Source of the DNA: Bacteroidales bacterium
GTDB lineage: Bacteria > Bacteroidota > Bacteroidia > Bacteroidales > Paludibacteraceae
DNA: 21,876 nucleotides
Direction of reading: 5' to 3'
Assembly: GCA_004557405.1 (NCBI GenBank)
Contig: SFDZ01000023.1
Location: 1 to 21,876 of the forward strand
The notes under the pieces are model-generated. The model saw only the letters and a list, made by a program, of their open reading frames with translations, was not told where the DNA came from and made no database searches. Position 1 is the stretch's first letter. The number at the start of each line of letters is the position of its first letter. Below, piece by piece: positions 14,850-21,876 of the stretch. The position numbers and the translations under genes were made by a program.

Positions 14850-17654
14850 ATGATACCTTTTTTGCGTCAGATAGCGGAGCGTTATTATGCGGAATATGGT
14901 AGCCGTATGGAGTCGGTGGCGTTTGTTTTTCCCAATCGTCGTGCCGGCGTGTTTTTTCGGCAGGCGTTGTCGTCGGTGGCGTCGCAGCCGATGTTTGCTC
15001 CTGACATATTGGCGATTAACGATTTGTTTTTGCGCGAATCGTCGTTGTTGCAAGCCGACAAAGTAACGTTGTTGTTTAGTTTGTACCAAACGTATTGCGA
15101 TGTGGTCGAAGCGCCTGAATCGTTCGATCGGTTCTGTTTTTTGGGCGAGATGCTTTTGGCCGATTTCAACGACATCGACAAATATATGGCCGATGCGCGC
15201 CAAGTGTTTCAGAATATTGGTGACCTCAAAGATATTGAACGCGACCTGAGTTGGCTGAACGACGAACAAAAAGCGATTGTTCGTCAGTTTTGGGGCGTGT
15301 TGTTGGACAATCGGGCGGAGAAAAAGGCGTTCGAGCAGCAATTTTCGGATATTTGGAGCAATTTATTTGCTATTTATACGCAGTTTAAGGCTGATTTGCG
15401 CCAACGCGGCATCGGCTACGATGGTATGATTTTTCGTGATGTGGCCGAAAAAGCGGATGATTTGCATTTGGACTACGCGCGTGTGGTGTTTGTGGGATTC
15501 AATGCACTGACCAAGACTGAAGCGGCATTGTTCGAGAAATGCCGGAAACAGGGCATCGGCGACTATTATTTTGACTATCAGTCGCCCGAAATAACGCAGT
15601 TTGCCAACGTGGCGGGGCGGTTTATCGAGGACAACAAGTCGTTCAAGTCGTTGTACGAACTCGATGCGCCGCAGAAACCCGTCGAACGCCAAATTGAACT
15701 GATAGCCACGCCGTCCGACATCGGGCAGACAAAACAGGTGTGTCGCATATTGAATGACTTGCAGCGCGAAAATCCCGAAAATACCAATTTGCGCACGGTG
15801 GTTGTGTTGCCAAACGAACGCTTGTTGGTGCCCACGTTGTATGCCATTCCCGAGACGGTAGCGACGGTAAATGTTACGATGGGTTATCCGCTGTCGTTGA
15901 CGCCGATAGCCACCCTGATGGAGCAACTGATTACCTTGCAGATTAACCAACGCAAGCATGCCGACGAGTTACATTTTTACTACAAGCATGTGTTGGCCAT
16001 ACTGAATCATCCGTATGTGTGCCGCAAAAAGCCGGATGTAGTGCGCCGTTTGGTGGCGCGTATCACCGCCGAAAATCTGTTTTTGGTGCCGCCGACCTTG
16101 TTCGACCAAGCCGGCGAATTGTTGCAACTGCTGTTTCGTCCTGTAACCGATACTGCCGGGTTTTTGGCCTATTTTGCAGACGTAGTCGATGCATTGTCGC
16201 AACAGACCGAAACCCTCGACCGCGAGTTTTGCGACGGCTATAGGGCGGCAGTCAACTGCATCAAATCGAATATAGAGCAGTTCCGGCACGACATTTCGCT
16301 GCCGACTTTGTTTCGCCTGCTGCAGCAACTTGTGGCCGGTTTGACGGTCGCTTTTCGGGGCGAACCAGTCGAGGGCTTGCAAGTGATGGGGACGCTCGAA
16401 ACGCGTGCGTTGGATTTCGAGAATGTCATCATCACATCGTTCAACGAGGATATATTCCCGCGCCAGAATCGCACGCCATCAATTATTCCCTACAATTTGC
16501 GGCGTGCCTTTGGGTTGCCTACTTACGAATATCACGATGCCATATTTGCCTACAACTTCTACCGATTGATTTATCGGGCGCGTCGCGTGTATTTGATTTA
16601 CGATTCGCGCACCGATGGGCAACATGGCGAGGTGAGTCGGTATGCGGCGCAGTTGGAATACCTGCTGCAGGTGCCGTTGACCAAAAAAACGGTTGGCTAC
16701 ACCATCGAATATCCTATTAAAAAACAACGTGAAGTGCCAAAAACCGGCGACGTGCTCACGCGTTTGCAGGCGTATTGTACACCGGCATCGGGCAAGGCCA
16801 TTTCGGCCAGCGATGTCAACGCCTATCTCGAATGTCCGATGCGTTTCTATTATTCAAAAGTGGAAGCGTTGGCCGAACCGGACGAAGTATCGGAAACGAT
16901 AGAGGCAAATACGTTCGGATCCATCTATCACAAAGTGATGGAATTGCTCTATCAACCTTATGCCGGAAAAGCGGTTACGCGCGAAATGCTGAAAGGTATT
17001 TTGGATGATAAATATCTGATTGATAATTGTTTGAGCAAGGCTTTCGCCGAAATTTTTTACAAAAAAAAGCAACCTATGCCGTTGTTTGGACAAAATTTGT
17101 TGGTGGCACATGTCATCGAAACTTATGTGCGACAGACTTTGCAGTTCGACCACGATGTGCGTGCGCCTTTTGTTTATCATTGTTCCGAGCAGCACATCAA
17201 CACAACGTGGCGATTAACCAACGGCAGTGAGGTTAATCTGAAAGGTGTCATCGATCGTGTGGACGAAAAAGATGGCGTGCTGCACATTGCCGATTACAAA
17301 ACGGGGAGTTTTGTCTCCAATTTTGAGGATGTGCAGCAATTGTTCGATACCACCGCAAAGGAGCGCCCCAAGGCAATTTTGCAACTGTTTTTCTATGTGT
17401 TGCTTTATGGCCTCGACACCAACAAACAGCACATCAAACCGCTGCTGTATGCCTTGCGATCGTCGTTTCGGAGTGTTGCCATATTCTGCCAAGACAACGA
17501 AGTGCAAGATGCTGCGGACTATTTCGACGACTTTTGCGCCGCGTTGGATGCGTGCCTGACCGAACTCTTTGACGAAACGGTGCCTTTCCGCCCGACGGAT
17601 CAGACAAAACGGTGCAGTTATTGCACGTTCAAACAAATTTGTAATCGTAGTTGA
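14850..17654 (+). CDS. AddB-like PD-(D/E)XK nuclease/inactive helicase protein
   Basis: A 934-residue DNA-repair protein of the AddB/RexB type, expected to work with an AddA helicase-nuclease on double-strand breaks (no AddA in the window). The N-terminus (AFVFPNRRAGVFFRQAL) is the degenerate helicase part, and no GxGKT Walker A is seen. The segment ETRALDFENVIITSFNEDIFP resembles helicase motif V/VI regions of this family. The C-terminal nuclease domain has His694 (SIYHKV), Asp802 (GVIDRVD), Asp815 and Lys817 (ADYKTG). Cys662 (ECPMRFYY) plus Cys922, Cys925 and Cys931 (CSYCTFKQIC) make the AddB/Cas4-type 4Fe-4S cluster pattern. The ATG at 14850 is chosen; an in-frame GTG at 14841 is possible. 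A weak -7-like TAATTTAG lies at 14816-14823. pepT follows. Confidence 0.88.
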   Translation: MIPFLRQIAERYYAEYGSRMESVAFVFPNRRAGVFFRQALSSVASQPMFAPDILAINDLFLRESSLLQADKVTLLFSLYQTYCDVVEAPESFDRFCFLGEMLLADFNDIDKYMADARQVFQNIGDLKDIERDLSWLNDEQKAIVRQFWGVLLDNRAEKKAFEQQFSDIWSNLFAIYTQFKADLRQRGIGYDGMIFRDVAEKADDLHLDYARVVFVGFNALTKTEAALFEKCRKQGIGDYYFDYQSPEITQFANVAGRFIEDNKSFKSLYELDAPQKPVERQIELIATPSDIGQTKQVCRILNDLQRENPENTNLRTVVVLPNERLLVPTLYAIPETVATVNVTMGYPLSLTPIATLMEQLITLQINQRKHADELHFYYKHVLAILNHPYVCRKKPDVVRRLVARITAENLFLVPPTLFDQAGELLQLLFRPVTDTAGFLAYFADVVDALSQQTETLDREFCDGYRAAVNCIKSNIEQFRHDISLPTLFRLLQQLVAGLTVAFRGEPVEGLQVMGTLETRALDFENVIITSFNEDIFPRQNRTPSIIPYNLRRAFGLPTYEYHDAIFAYNFYRLIYRARRVYLIYDSRTDGQHGEVSRYAAQLEYLLQVPLTKKTVGYTIEYPIKKQREVPKTGDVLTRLQAYCTPASGKAISASDVNAYLECPMRFYYSKVEALAEPDEVSETIEANTFGSIYHKVMELLYQPYAGKAVTREMLKGILDDKYLIDNCLSKAFAEIFYKKKQPMPLFGQNLLVAHVIETYVRQTLQFDHDVRAPFVYHCSEQHINTTWRLTNGSEVNLKGVIDRVDEKDGVLHIADYKTGSFVSNFEDVQQLFDTTAKERPKAILQLFFYVLLYGLDTNKQHIKPLLYALRSSFRSVAIFCQDNEVQDAADYFDDFCAALDACLTELFDETVPFRPTDQTKRCSYCTFKQICNRS

Positions 17655-17680
17655 TTTTCAAAAAATAAATAGTAATTTTG
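17651..17680 (+). promoter_or_regulatory. Bacteroidetes-type promoter of pepT
   Basis: TTG at 17651-17653, a 19-base gap and TAATTTTG at 17673-17680 (full -7 match), 29 bases before the pepT ATG. The -33 box overlaps the stop codon of the nuclease gene (17652-17654). Confidence 0.75.
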
Positions 17681-17709
17681 CACCTCGAATATTAAATGTT
17701 TTTTATCGT

Positions 17710-18924
17710 ATGAATATTGTAGATCGTTTTCTGAAATATGTGGCATTCGAAACCACATCCGACGAAAATACCGGCACCACGCCGAGTACGCCCGGACAAA
17801 TGGTGTTTGCCCGCTATTTGGTCGATGAACTGAAAAATATCGGTTTGACCGACGCCGCCGTTGACGATAATGGCTATGTGTTTGCCACGCTTGAAGCCAA
17901 TACCGACCAACCGAAACCCACCATCGGGTTCATAGCGCATGTGGATACATCGCCCGACATGAGCGGCAAAGCAGTGAATCCGCGCATAGTCGAGCACTAC
18001 GACGGTGGCGACATTGTGTTGAATGCTGCCGACGAGTGTGTGTTGTCGCCGCGTCAGTTCCCCGAACTTGTGCAGTACAAAGGGCAAAACCTGATAGTAA
18101 CCGACGGACGTACGTTGCTCGGAGCCGACGACAAGGCCGGCATCGCCGAGATAATGAATGCGGTGGAATATCTGGTGCAACACCCCGAAGTGAAACACGG
18201 CAGAGTGCGTGTGGCGTTTACGCCCGACGAAGAAATCGGGCAAGGACCGCACCACTTCGATGTGGCCAAGTTTGGTGCCGATTGGGCATACACGATGGAT
18301 GGTGGCGAAATAGGCGAGTTGGAATACGAAAACTTCAATGCGGCTGCGGCCAAAGTCATCATTCGCGGCTGCAACGTACATCCGGGCTATGCCAAAAACA
18401 AAATGCTGAACTCGATGCGTGTGGCGCAACAATTTGTGGCAATGCTGCCGCCCACCGAAACACCCGAACACACCGAAGGCTACGAAGGTTTCTACCACTT
18501 GGTGGGCATGAACGGAACAGTGGAGCAGAGCACACTCACCTACATCATCCGCGACCACAATCGTGAACGTTTCGAACAGCGAAAAGCCGAAATGAACCAT
18601 CTGGCACAACAACTCGATGCCGAATATGGCGCCGGCACCGTAACCGTCGAATTGCGCGACCAATATTACAACATGCGCGAAAAAATCGAACCGGTGATGC
18701 ATGTGGTCGAATTGGCTTGCAAAGCCATGGAACAGGCCGGCGTGAAACCAAAAATTACGCCCATTCGCGGTGGCACCGATGGCGCACAACTATCGTTTAT
18801 GGGCTTGCCTTGTCCGAATATTTTTGCCGGCGGACACAACTTCCACGGACGTTATGAATTTGTACCGATTCAATCGATGCAAAAAGCCACAGAAGTCATT
18901 TTGAACATTATTACCATGTGTTGA
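17710..18924 (+). CDS. pepT: Peptidase T (tripeptide aminopeptidase)
   Basis: Cytosolic M20B di-zinc aminopeptidase of 404 residues that removes the N-terminal residue from tripeptides. It contains all family landmarks: IAHVDTSPD (His77, Asp79), GADDKAGIAEIM (bridging Asp140), TPDEEIGQG (Glu174, Glu175), MDGGEIGELEYENFNAA (Asp197), HPGYAKNKMLNS and the end motif GGTDGAQLSFMGLPCPNIFAGGHNFHGRYEF with the last His ligand. The longer open frame from 17569 runs through the previous gene's end and the promoter, so the ATG at 17710 is used. Its stop TGA overlaps the ATG of the next gene (TGATG), suggesting translational coupling. Confidence 0.96.
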   Translation: MNIVDRFLKYVAFETTSDENTGTTPSTPGQMVFARYLVDELKNIGLTDAAVDDNGYVFATLEANTDQPKPTIGFIAHVDTSPDMSGKAVNPRIVEHYDGGDIVLNAADECVLSPRQFPELVQYKGQNLIVTDGRTLLGADDKAGIAEIMNAVEYLVQHPEVKHGRVRVAFTPDEEIGQGPHHFDVAKFGADWAYTMDGGEIGELEYENFNAAAAKVIIRGCNVHPGYAKNKMLNSMRVAQQFVAMLPPTETPEHTEGYEGFYHLVGMNGTVEQSTLTYIIRDHNRERFEQRKAEMNHLAQQLDAEYGAGTVTVELRDQYYNMREKIEPVMHVVELACKAMEQAGVKPKITPIRGGTDGAQLSFMGLPCPNIFAGGHNFHGRYEFVPIQSMQKATEVILNIITMC

Positions 18925-20507
18925 TGGTCGTTGCAGTGAAACGATTGAAAATATTCTTCTTGGCACTTGTGTCGATGTGGGCGTCGGTGGCTGTGGCGCA
19001 AACAGCCCGACCGCGTTTGGTGGTAACCATCGCCATCGATGGTTTGCACCCCGACCATCTGGCCGCATTGACCAATCGATTTGACAAAGGTGGTTTTCGC
19101 AAATTGACCGAAGGCGTGGCGTTGCCTGCTACGCAATGTCGCTATGTCAGCGGTGGGGCAGCAACCGACTTCGCCTCGCTGATGACGGGCACTTGGCCGT
19201 ACTATCACGGCATCATCGGCGAACAACGTTACGATTTTGTGGAAGACAATCTGGTGCCAATCGTGTACGACGGGCGCTATCACGGCATCAACAGCGCGCA
19301 AAATGTGTCGCCCAAACAGTTGGCGGCCGGCACTTTGGCCGATGCCGTAAAACTCAATCAGCCCAAAGCAAAGGTGTATGCCGTCGCACTCAATGCAGCC
19401 AATGCCGTGGTGTTTGGCGGACATACAGCCAATGCCGCTGTTTGGCTCGACGACGAGACCGGGCGTTTGGCTACAACCGACTTCTACGAACATGGTTTGC
19501 CGCCATGGGCCGACAAAGTAAACCAAAGTGCAACGATTGACAACTACTTGCGTTACGAGTGGCGACCATTGTACGAATTGGGCACCTACCAATATCCGGC
19601 GGCAGCCGACAACGAAACGGCATTCACGCAACCCGACGAACGACAACCGCTGACCGAACAAATCTATCGGTTCAAGCATTCGCCTTTTGTCAACACGTTG
19701 ATGAAAGATTTAGCCATTCGTGCCATGCGCGACGAAAAAATGGGCGTCGATGCATTCACCGATTTTCTGATGGTCGAATTTACCGTAAAATTGCCTCGCG
19801 AACAAGGTAATGCGCTGCTCTCGGCCGAAAAAGAGGATATTTATCTGCGGCTCGACAAAGATTTGCGCCTGTTGCTCGATGCCATCGACCTCAGTGTCGG
19901 GCTCGACAATACCCTGATTGTGGTGGCCGGCACTGCCGACGAATCCTATTCGTTGCGACATTTGGCGCGCAACGGCATGACCACCGGCGAGTTCAATGCC
20001 AAACGCTCCATGGCCTTGCTGAACGCTTATCTCATGGCCATCTATGGCCAGGGACGTTATGTGAGCGGTTATTGCGCACGCCATATCTATCTGAACAAGT
20101 CGCTCATCGAAAAACAGCACATCGACCGTAACGAATTGGAGCGTCATGTGGCGCAGTTTATGACGGAATTTCAAGGTGTACACAATGCTTACACATCGCA
20201 GGAGATAAAGATGGCGTCGGGTATTGGCACCGACGAATTGTCGCGCATACGCAATAGCGCGTTCAAAGCAACCTGCGGCGATGTGGTGTTTACGTTGCTT
20301 CCCGGTTGGGTCGAAGTGAACGACCGCAACGAAGTCGTCGGATTGCCGAATGTGCGCCATGCCAATGTGGCGGTCTATTTGTCGGGCGGTGGCGTGCCGC
20401 GACGCACCTTGCCTGCCGCCGACATTACCGATATTGCACCCACCATTTGCAACCTATTGCAGATACCGTGGCCTAATGCCGCCGTAGGCCGTGTGCTGTC
20501 GTGGTAA
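18924..20507 (+). CDS. Secreted alkaline-phosphatase-fold protein with lost metal ligands
   Basis: A 527-residue protein with a signal peptide (cleavage after VAVA, about residue 25). The mature part follows the phosphodiesterase/PafA-type alkaline-phosphatase plan: RPRLVVTIAIDGLHPDHL (Asp39, the one clear metal Asp), LMTGTWPYYHGI, a central IYLRLDKDLRLLLDAID segment and a final ADITDIAPTICNLLQIPWPNAAVG. However, the DxxxH, DH and late HG metal motifs are replaced (MVEFTVKLPREQG, AGTADES and SGGGVPRRT), and the nucleophile Thr position aligns with Ala79. Catalysis by the usual two-zinc mechanism is therefore unlikely. The ATG at 18924 overlaps the pepT stop. Its role is unknown; binding or regulation is possible. 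It is periplasmic or surface-exposed. Confidence 0.82.
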   Translation: MVVAVKRLKIFFLALVSMWASVAVAQTARPRLVVTIAIDGLHPDHLAALTNRFDKGGFRKLTEGVALPATQCRYVSGGAATDFASLMTGTWPYYHGIIGEQRYDFVEDNLVPIVYDGRYHGINSAQNVSPKQLAAGTLADAVKLNQPKAKVYAVALNAANAVVFGGHTANAAVWLDDETGRLATTDFYEHGLPPWADKVNQSATIDNYLRYEWRPLYELGTYQYPAAADNETAFTQPDERQPLTEQIYRFKHSPFVNTLMKDLAIRAMRDEKMGVDAFTDFLMVEFTVKLPREQGNALLSAEKEDIYLRLDKDLRLLLDAIDLSVGLDNTLIVVAGTADESYSLRHLARNGMTTGEFNAKRSMALLNAYLMAIYGQGRYVSGYCARHIYLNKSLIEKQHIDRNELERHVAQFMTEFQGVHNAYTSQEIKMASGIGTDELSRIRNSAFKATCGDVVFTLLPGWVEVNDRNEVVGLPNVRHANVAVYLSGGGVPRRTLPAADITDIAPTICNLLQIPWPNAAVGRVLSW

Positions 20508-20528
20508 AAAATAGGCTGCATTTTTTAC
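20504..20528. terminator. Bidirectional AT-rich terminator, phosphatase-like gene / tat operon
   Basis: A 9-bp perfect stem, GTAAAAAAT (20504-20512) with ATTTTTTAC (20520-20528), and a 7-base G/C-richer loop. It overlaps the stop codon of the plus-strand gene and lies 8 bases after a minus-strand stop at 20537. The stem is weak (A/T only except one pair), but its position between convergent genes fits. Confidence 0.55.
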
Positions 20529-20536
20529 TTCTTATA

Positions 20537-20683
20537 CTACACCGACAAACCGGCTGCGCGGAATAGCAAATTGATAACAAACTTCACCTCGATGAAAGCA
20601 TCATCCCAGCGTGGGTTCGTCGATGGTTGGAGTAAACGCCTTGTTCGTTTTCTCTGCTGTTGGTATGCGTTTGGATTAGGGGA
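20537..20683 (-). other. 48-codon open frame in phase directly after the tatC stop
   Basis: Immediately after the TAA of tatC, the same minus-strand frame stays open for 48 codons to a TAG at 20539-20537. It encodes a basic, Gln/Arg-rich stretch (SPNPNAYQQQRKRTRRLLQ) followed by NPRWDDAFIEVKFVINLLFR and AAGLSV, which reads like a genuine protein end. No ATG, GTG or TTG start occurs before its last third, so it cannot be a normal separate gene. It ends 8 bases before a terminator. It may be an eroded C-terminal extension of TatC, the 3' remnant of another gene, or chance. Confidence 0.35.
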
Positions 20684-21502
20684 TTATTGTAGTGGATTGG
20701 ATGATGGTTTTCTGTTGGTTGTCCTTGCAACCACCCATATACTCACCTCGTAGAGGCAATAGAGCGGCACGGTAACCAACAGCAACGTGAAGATATCCGC
20801 CGTGGGTGTTATGACCGCCGCCAAGATACACAACACCACAAACGCATGTTTGCGGTACTGCGTCATCATCGGCTTATCCACTATCCCCAATTTCGCTAAG
20901 AAATATGCCACTATCGGTATCTCAAACAATATCCCCATTAGTAGCGACAGCACCAACAGCGTGGAAATATACGACCGAAGCGCAATCTGATTAATCACCG
21001 CTTCCTGCACTTGGTAAGTGCTCAAGAAGCGAAAGGCGAACGGAAAAATCACAAAGTAATTCAGTAAAACGCCCAATGCGAACAGCAATACTCCAAAGAA
21101 AATCAGCAGTATAGAATAACGCTTCTCTTGCCGGTAGAGTGCCGGCGCTACAAACCCATATAACTGAATCAGCATATACGGAAATGCCACGATACAGCCC
21201 ATGATCATCGCTACTTGGAGATGCACCATAAATTGCGATGCCAACTCCGTGTTTATAAACTGCGCTTGGAAATCTCCCGGACAGAGCGATGGCCAACCTA
21301 TTCGTTCTGCTATTTGGCACAACCTACTATAGAGTACAAAGTCCGATTCCGATGGAGCAAACAGCACGGCAAATAGTGTGTCTTTGAAACAGAATGCGCC
21401 TATTGTACATACTGCCCACACCGCCAAGCAACGGAAAACCACCTTTCGGAACACTTCCACATGCTCCCAAAAGGTCATTTGTTCCTCAGACTTGCTCTCC
21501 AT
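20684..21502 (-). CDS. tatC: Sec-independent translocase subunit TatC
   Basis: A 272-residue inner-membrane protein with six membrane segments. It is the receptor and core of the twin-arginine translocase, which exports folded proteins. Landmarks are the cytosolic start TFWEHVEVFRK (10-20), AFPYMLIQLYGFVAPALYRQEKR with the conserved loop Glu, GILFEIPIVAYFLAKLGIV and the end ITPTADIFTLLLVTVPLYCLYEVSI. A long extracytoplasmic insertion after the first membrane segment (PSESDFVLYSRLC...) is typical of Bacteroidetes. In the HLxELR region of the N-terminus the usual Glu is Val17 (HVEVFR). The start overlaps tatA by 17 bases, so the two genes are coupled. An in-phase open frame follows its stop. 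Confidence 0.95.
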   Translation of the reverse strand: MESKSEEQMTFWEHVEVFRKVVFRCLAVWAVCTIGAFCFKDTLFAVLFAPSESDFVLYSRLCQIAERIGWPSLCPGDFQAQFINTELASQFMVHLQVAMIMGCIVAFPYMLIQLYGFVAPALYRQEKRYSILLIFFGVLLFALGVLLNYFVIFPFAFRFLSTYQVQEAVINQIALRSYISTLLVLSLLMGILFEIPIVAYFLAKLGIVDKPMMTQYRKHAFVVLCILAAVITPTADIFTLLLVTVPLYCLYEVSIWVVARTTNRKPSSNPLQ

Positions 21503-21701
21503 GGTGTTCTTCTGTAGGCTGTGAAGATGGTTCTTTCTCTGGTTTCTTTACCTCTTCTTCCATCTCGTTCATACCTTGTTTGAACGACTTTACTCCCTTG
21601 CCCAAACCATGCATCAGTTCAGGAATTTTCTTGCCGCCGAATAGCAGCAATACTATCAGCACAATAAATATTATCTCAGGTGCTCCAATCATAAGTAACA
21701 T
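21486..21701 (-). CDS. tatA: Sec-independent translocase subunit TatA/E
   Basis: A 71-residue pore-forming Tat subunit. It has a short N-terminal membrane helix (about 4-21, GAPEIIFIVLIVLLLF), the hinge FGGKKIPEL, an amphipathic helix (about 25-45, LGKGVKSFKQGM) and an acidic Glu/Pro-rich tail. The ATG at 21701 is used; a second in-frame ATG three codons later (21692) is an equally possible start. The 3' end overlaps tatC by 17 bases. The start is 4 bases after the stop of a membrane-protein frame upstream, so the three are probably one operon. The first five codons are also part of a 33-base inverted repeat with the window's right end. Confidence 0.94.
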   Translation of the reverse strand: MLLMIGAPEIIFIVLIVLLLFGGKKIPELMHGLGKGVKSFKQGMNEMEEEVKKPEKEPSSQPTEEHHGEQV

Positions 21702-21876
21702 ATTATCAGTAGTTTATGGTTAATAAATAATGTAAATAATAACCAAGTCCCCATATAATAACAAGGCATCCGGCTACGATTATAGCTGCACATGCTCCTA
21801 CTTTATTTATTTTGCCGCCTTGTCGCCAGAGCCAAATAGATAGCCATAAACTACTGATAATATGTTACTTATGATT
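21687..21876. repeat. 33-base perfect inverted repeat ending at the window edge
   Basis: Positions 21687-21719 and 21844-21876 are exact reverse complements (33 of 33), separated by 124 bases. The left arm covers the first codons of tatA and its upstream bases, and the right arm ends on the last base of the window. The right arm therefore starts a second, inverted copy of the tatA 5' end (ATGTTACTTATGATT on the plus strand). It could be a fold-back assembly end or a true inverted duplication. Confidence 0.9.
21706..21843 (-). CDS. C-terminal end of a small membrane protein upstream of tatA (5' part missing)
   Basis: A minus-strand frame of 45 codons ends in TGA at 21708-21706, 4 bases before tatA. 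The readable part is IWLWRQGGKINK followed by a strong membrane helix (VGACAAIIVAGCLVIIWGLGYYL) and HYLLTINY. No start codon lies in the frame, and upstream it runs into the right arm of the inverted repeat, where the phase meets a stop (TAA at 21867-21865). The true 5' part seems to be replaced or lost there. The tight spacing to tatA supports a real gene. I do not recognise the family. Confidence 0.5.
   Translation of the reverse strand, partial: LSIWLWRQGGKINKVGACAAIIVAGCLVIIWGLGYYLHYLLTINY

Noticed and set aside
20571..20753. Plus-strand 60-codon frame over the 3' end of tatC
   Set aside because: It is antisense to tatC's conserved C-terminus and has low-complexity Leu/Gly/Trp composition.
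1..21876. CRISPR arrays, insertion sequences or integrase-linked attachment sites
   Set aside because: No regularly spaced repeats, transposase or recombinase frames were seen. The tRNA-Val 3' end is not repeated in the window.

Overview
The window looks like a chromosomal segment of a Bacteroidetes bacterium, most likely order Bacteroidales. The evidence is: (1) repeated promoters of the phylum-specific form TTG, 19-20 bases, TAnnTTTG; (2) no Shine-Dalgarno pattern before the starts; (3) a class II ribonucleotide reductase, a PD-(D/E)XK AddB-like protein, a DUF5715 protein and TatA/TatC sequences that resemble those of Bacteroidales. No mobile element, CRISPR array or phage module is visible. 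Most genes are housekeeping genes.

Layout. 1-63: last bases of a 5S rRNA and its hairpin. 170-1534: M20 dipeptidase (+). 1660-5851: a minus-strand operon read as aspS, lipoprotein, 4-TM 'holin-like' membrane protein, gltX; it converges with the peptidase on a shared terminator. 6042-10819: plus-strand genes ruvX, an outer-membrane barrel protein, the cobalamin-dependent ribonucleotide reductase nrdJ and a second barrel protein. 10878-14703: minus-strand genes, in reading order tdh, tRNA-Val(UAC), a 51-residue small protein, a NhaD-type antiporter and a membrane-anchored DUF5715/VanY-like protein. 14850-20507: plus-strand AddB-like nuclease, pepT and a phosphatase-fold secreted protein whose metal ligands appear lost. 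20537-21876: minus-strand Tat translocase operon (end of a small membrane protein, tatA, tatC).

The genes cover translation (two aminoacyl-tRNA synthetases and a tRNA), peptide and threonine catabolism (two M20 peptidases and threonine dehydrogenase), DNA precursor supply and repair (nrdJ, AddB-like, RuvX), and envelope functions (Tat, lipoprotein, barrels, antiporter, DUF5715). Seven promoters with well-phased -33 and -7 boxes can be placed. They also fix several starts, including TTG for ruvX and GTG for nrdJ.

I see no convincing new multi-gene system. The points most worth checking are: a 33-base perfect inverted repeat whose right arm ends exactly at the last base and repeats the start of tatA, which suggests a fold-back contig end; a 48-codon open frame in phase directly after the tatC stop and just before a terminator; the catalytically degenerate phosphatase-family protein; and the 51-residue gene. 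The left edge inside an rRNA operon and the right edge at a repeat both suggest that the window is a whole assembly contig (inference).
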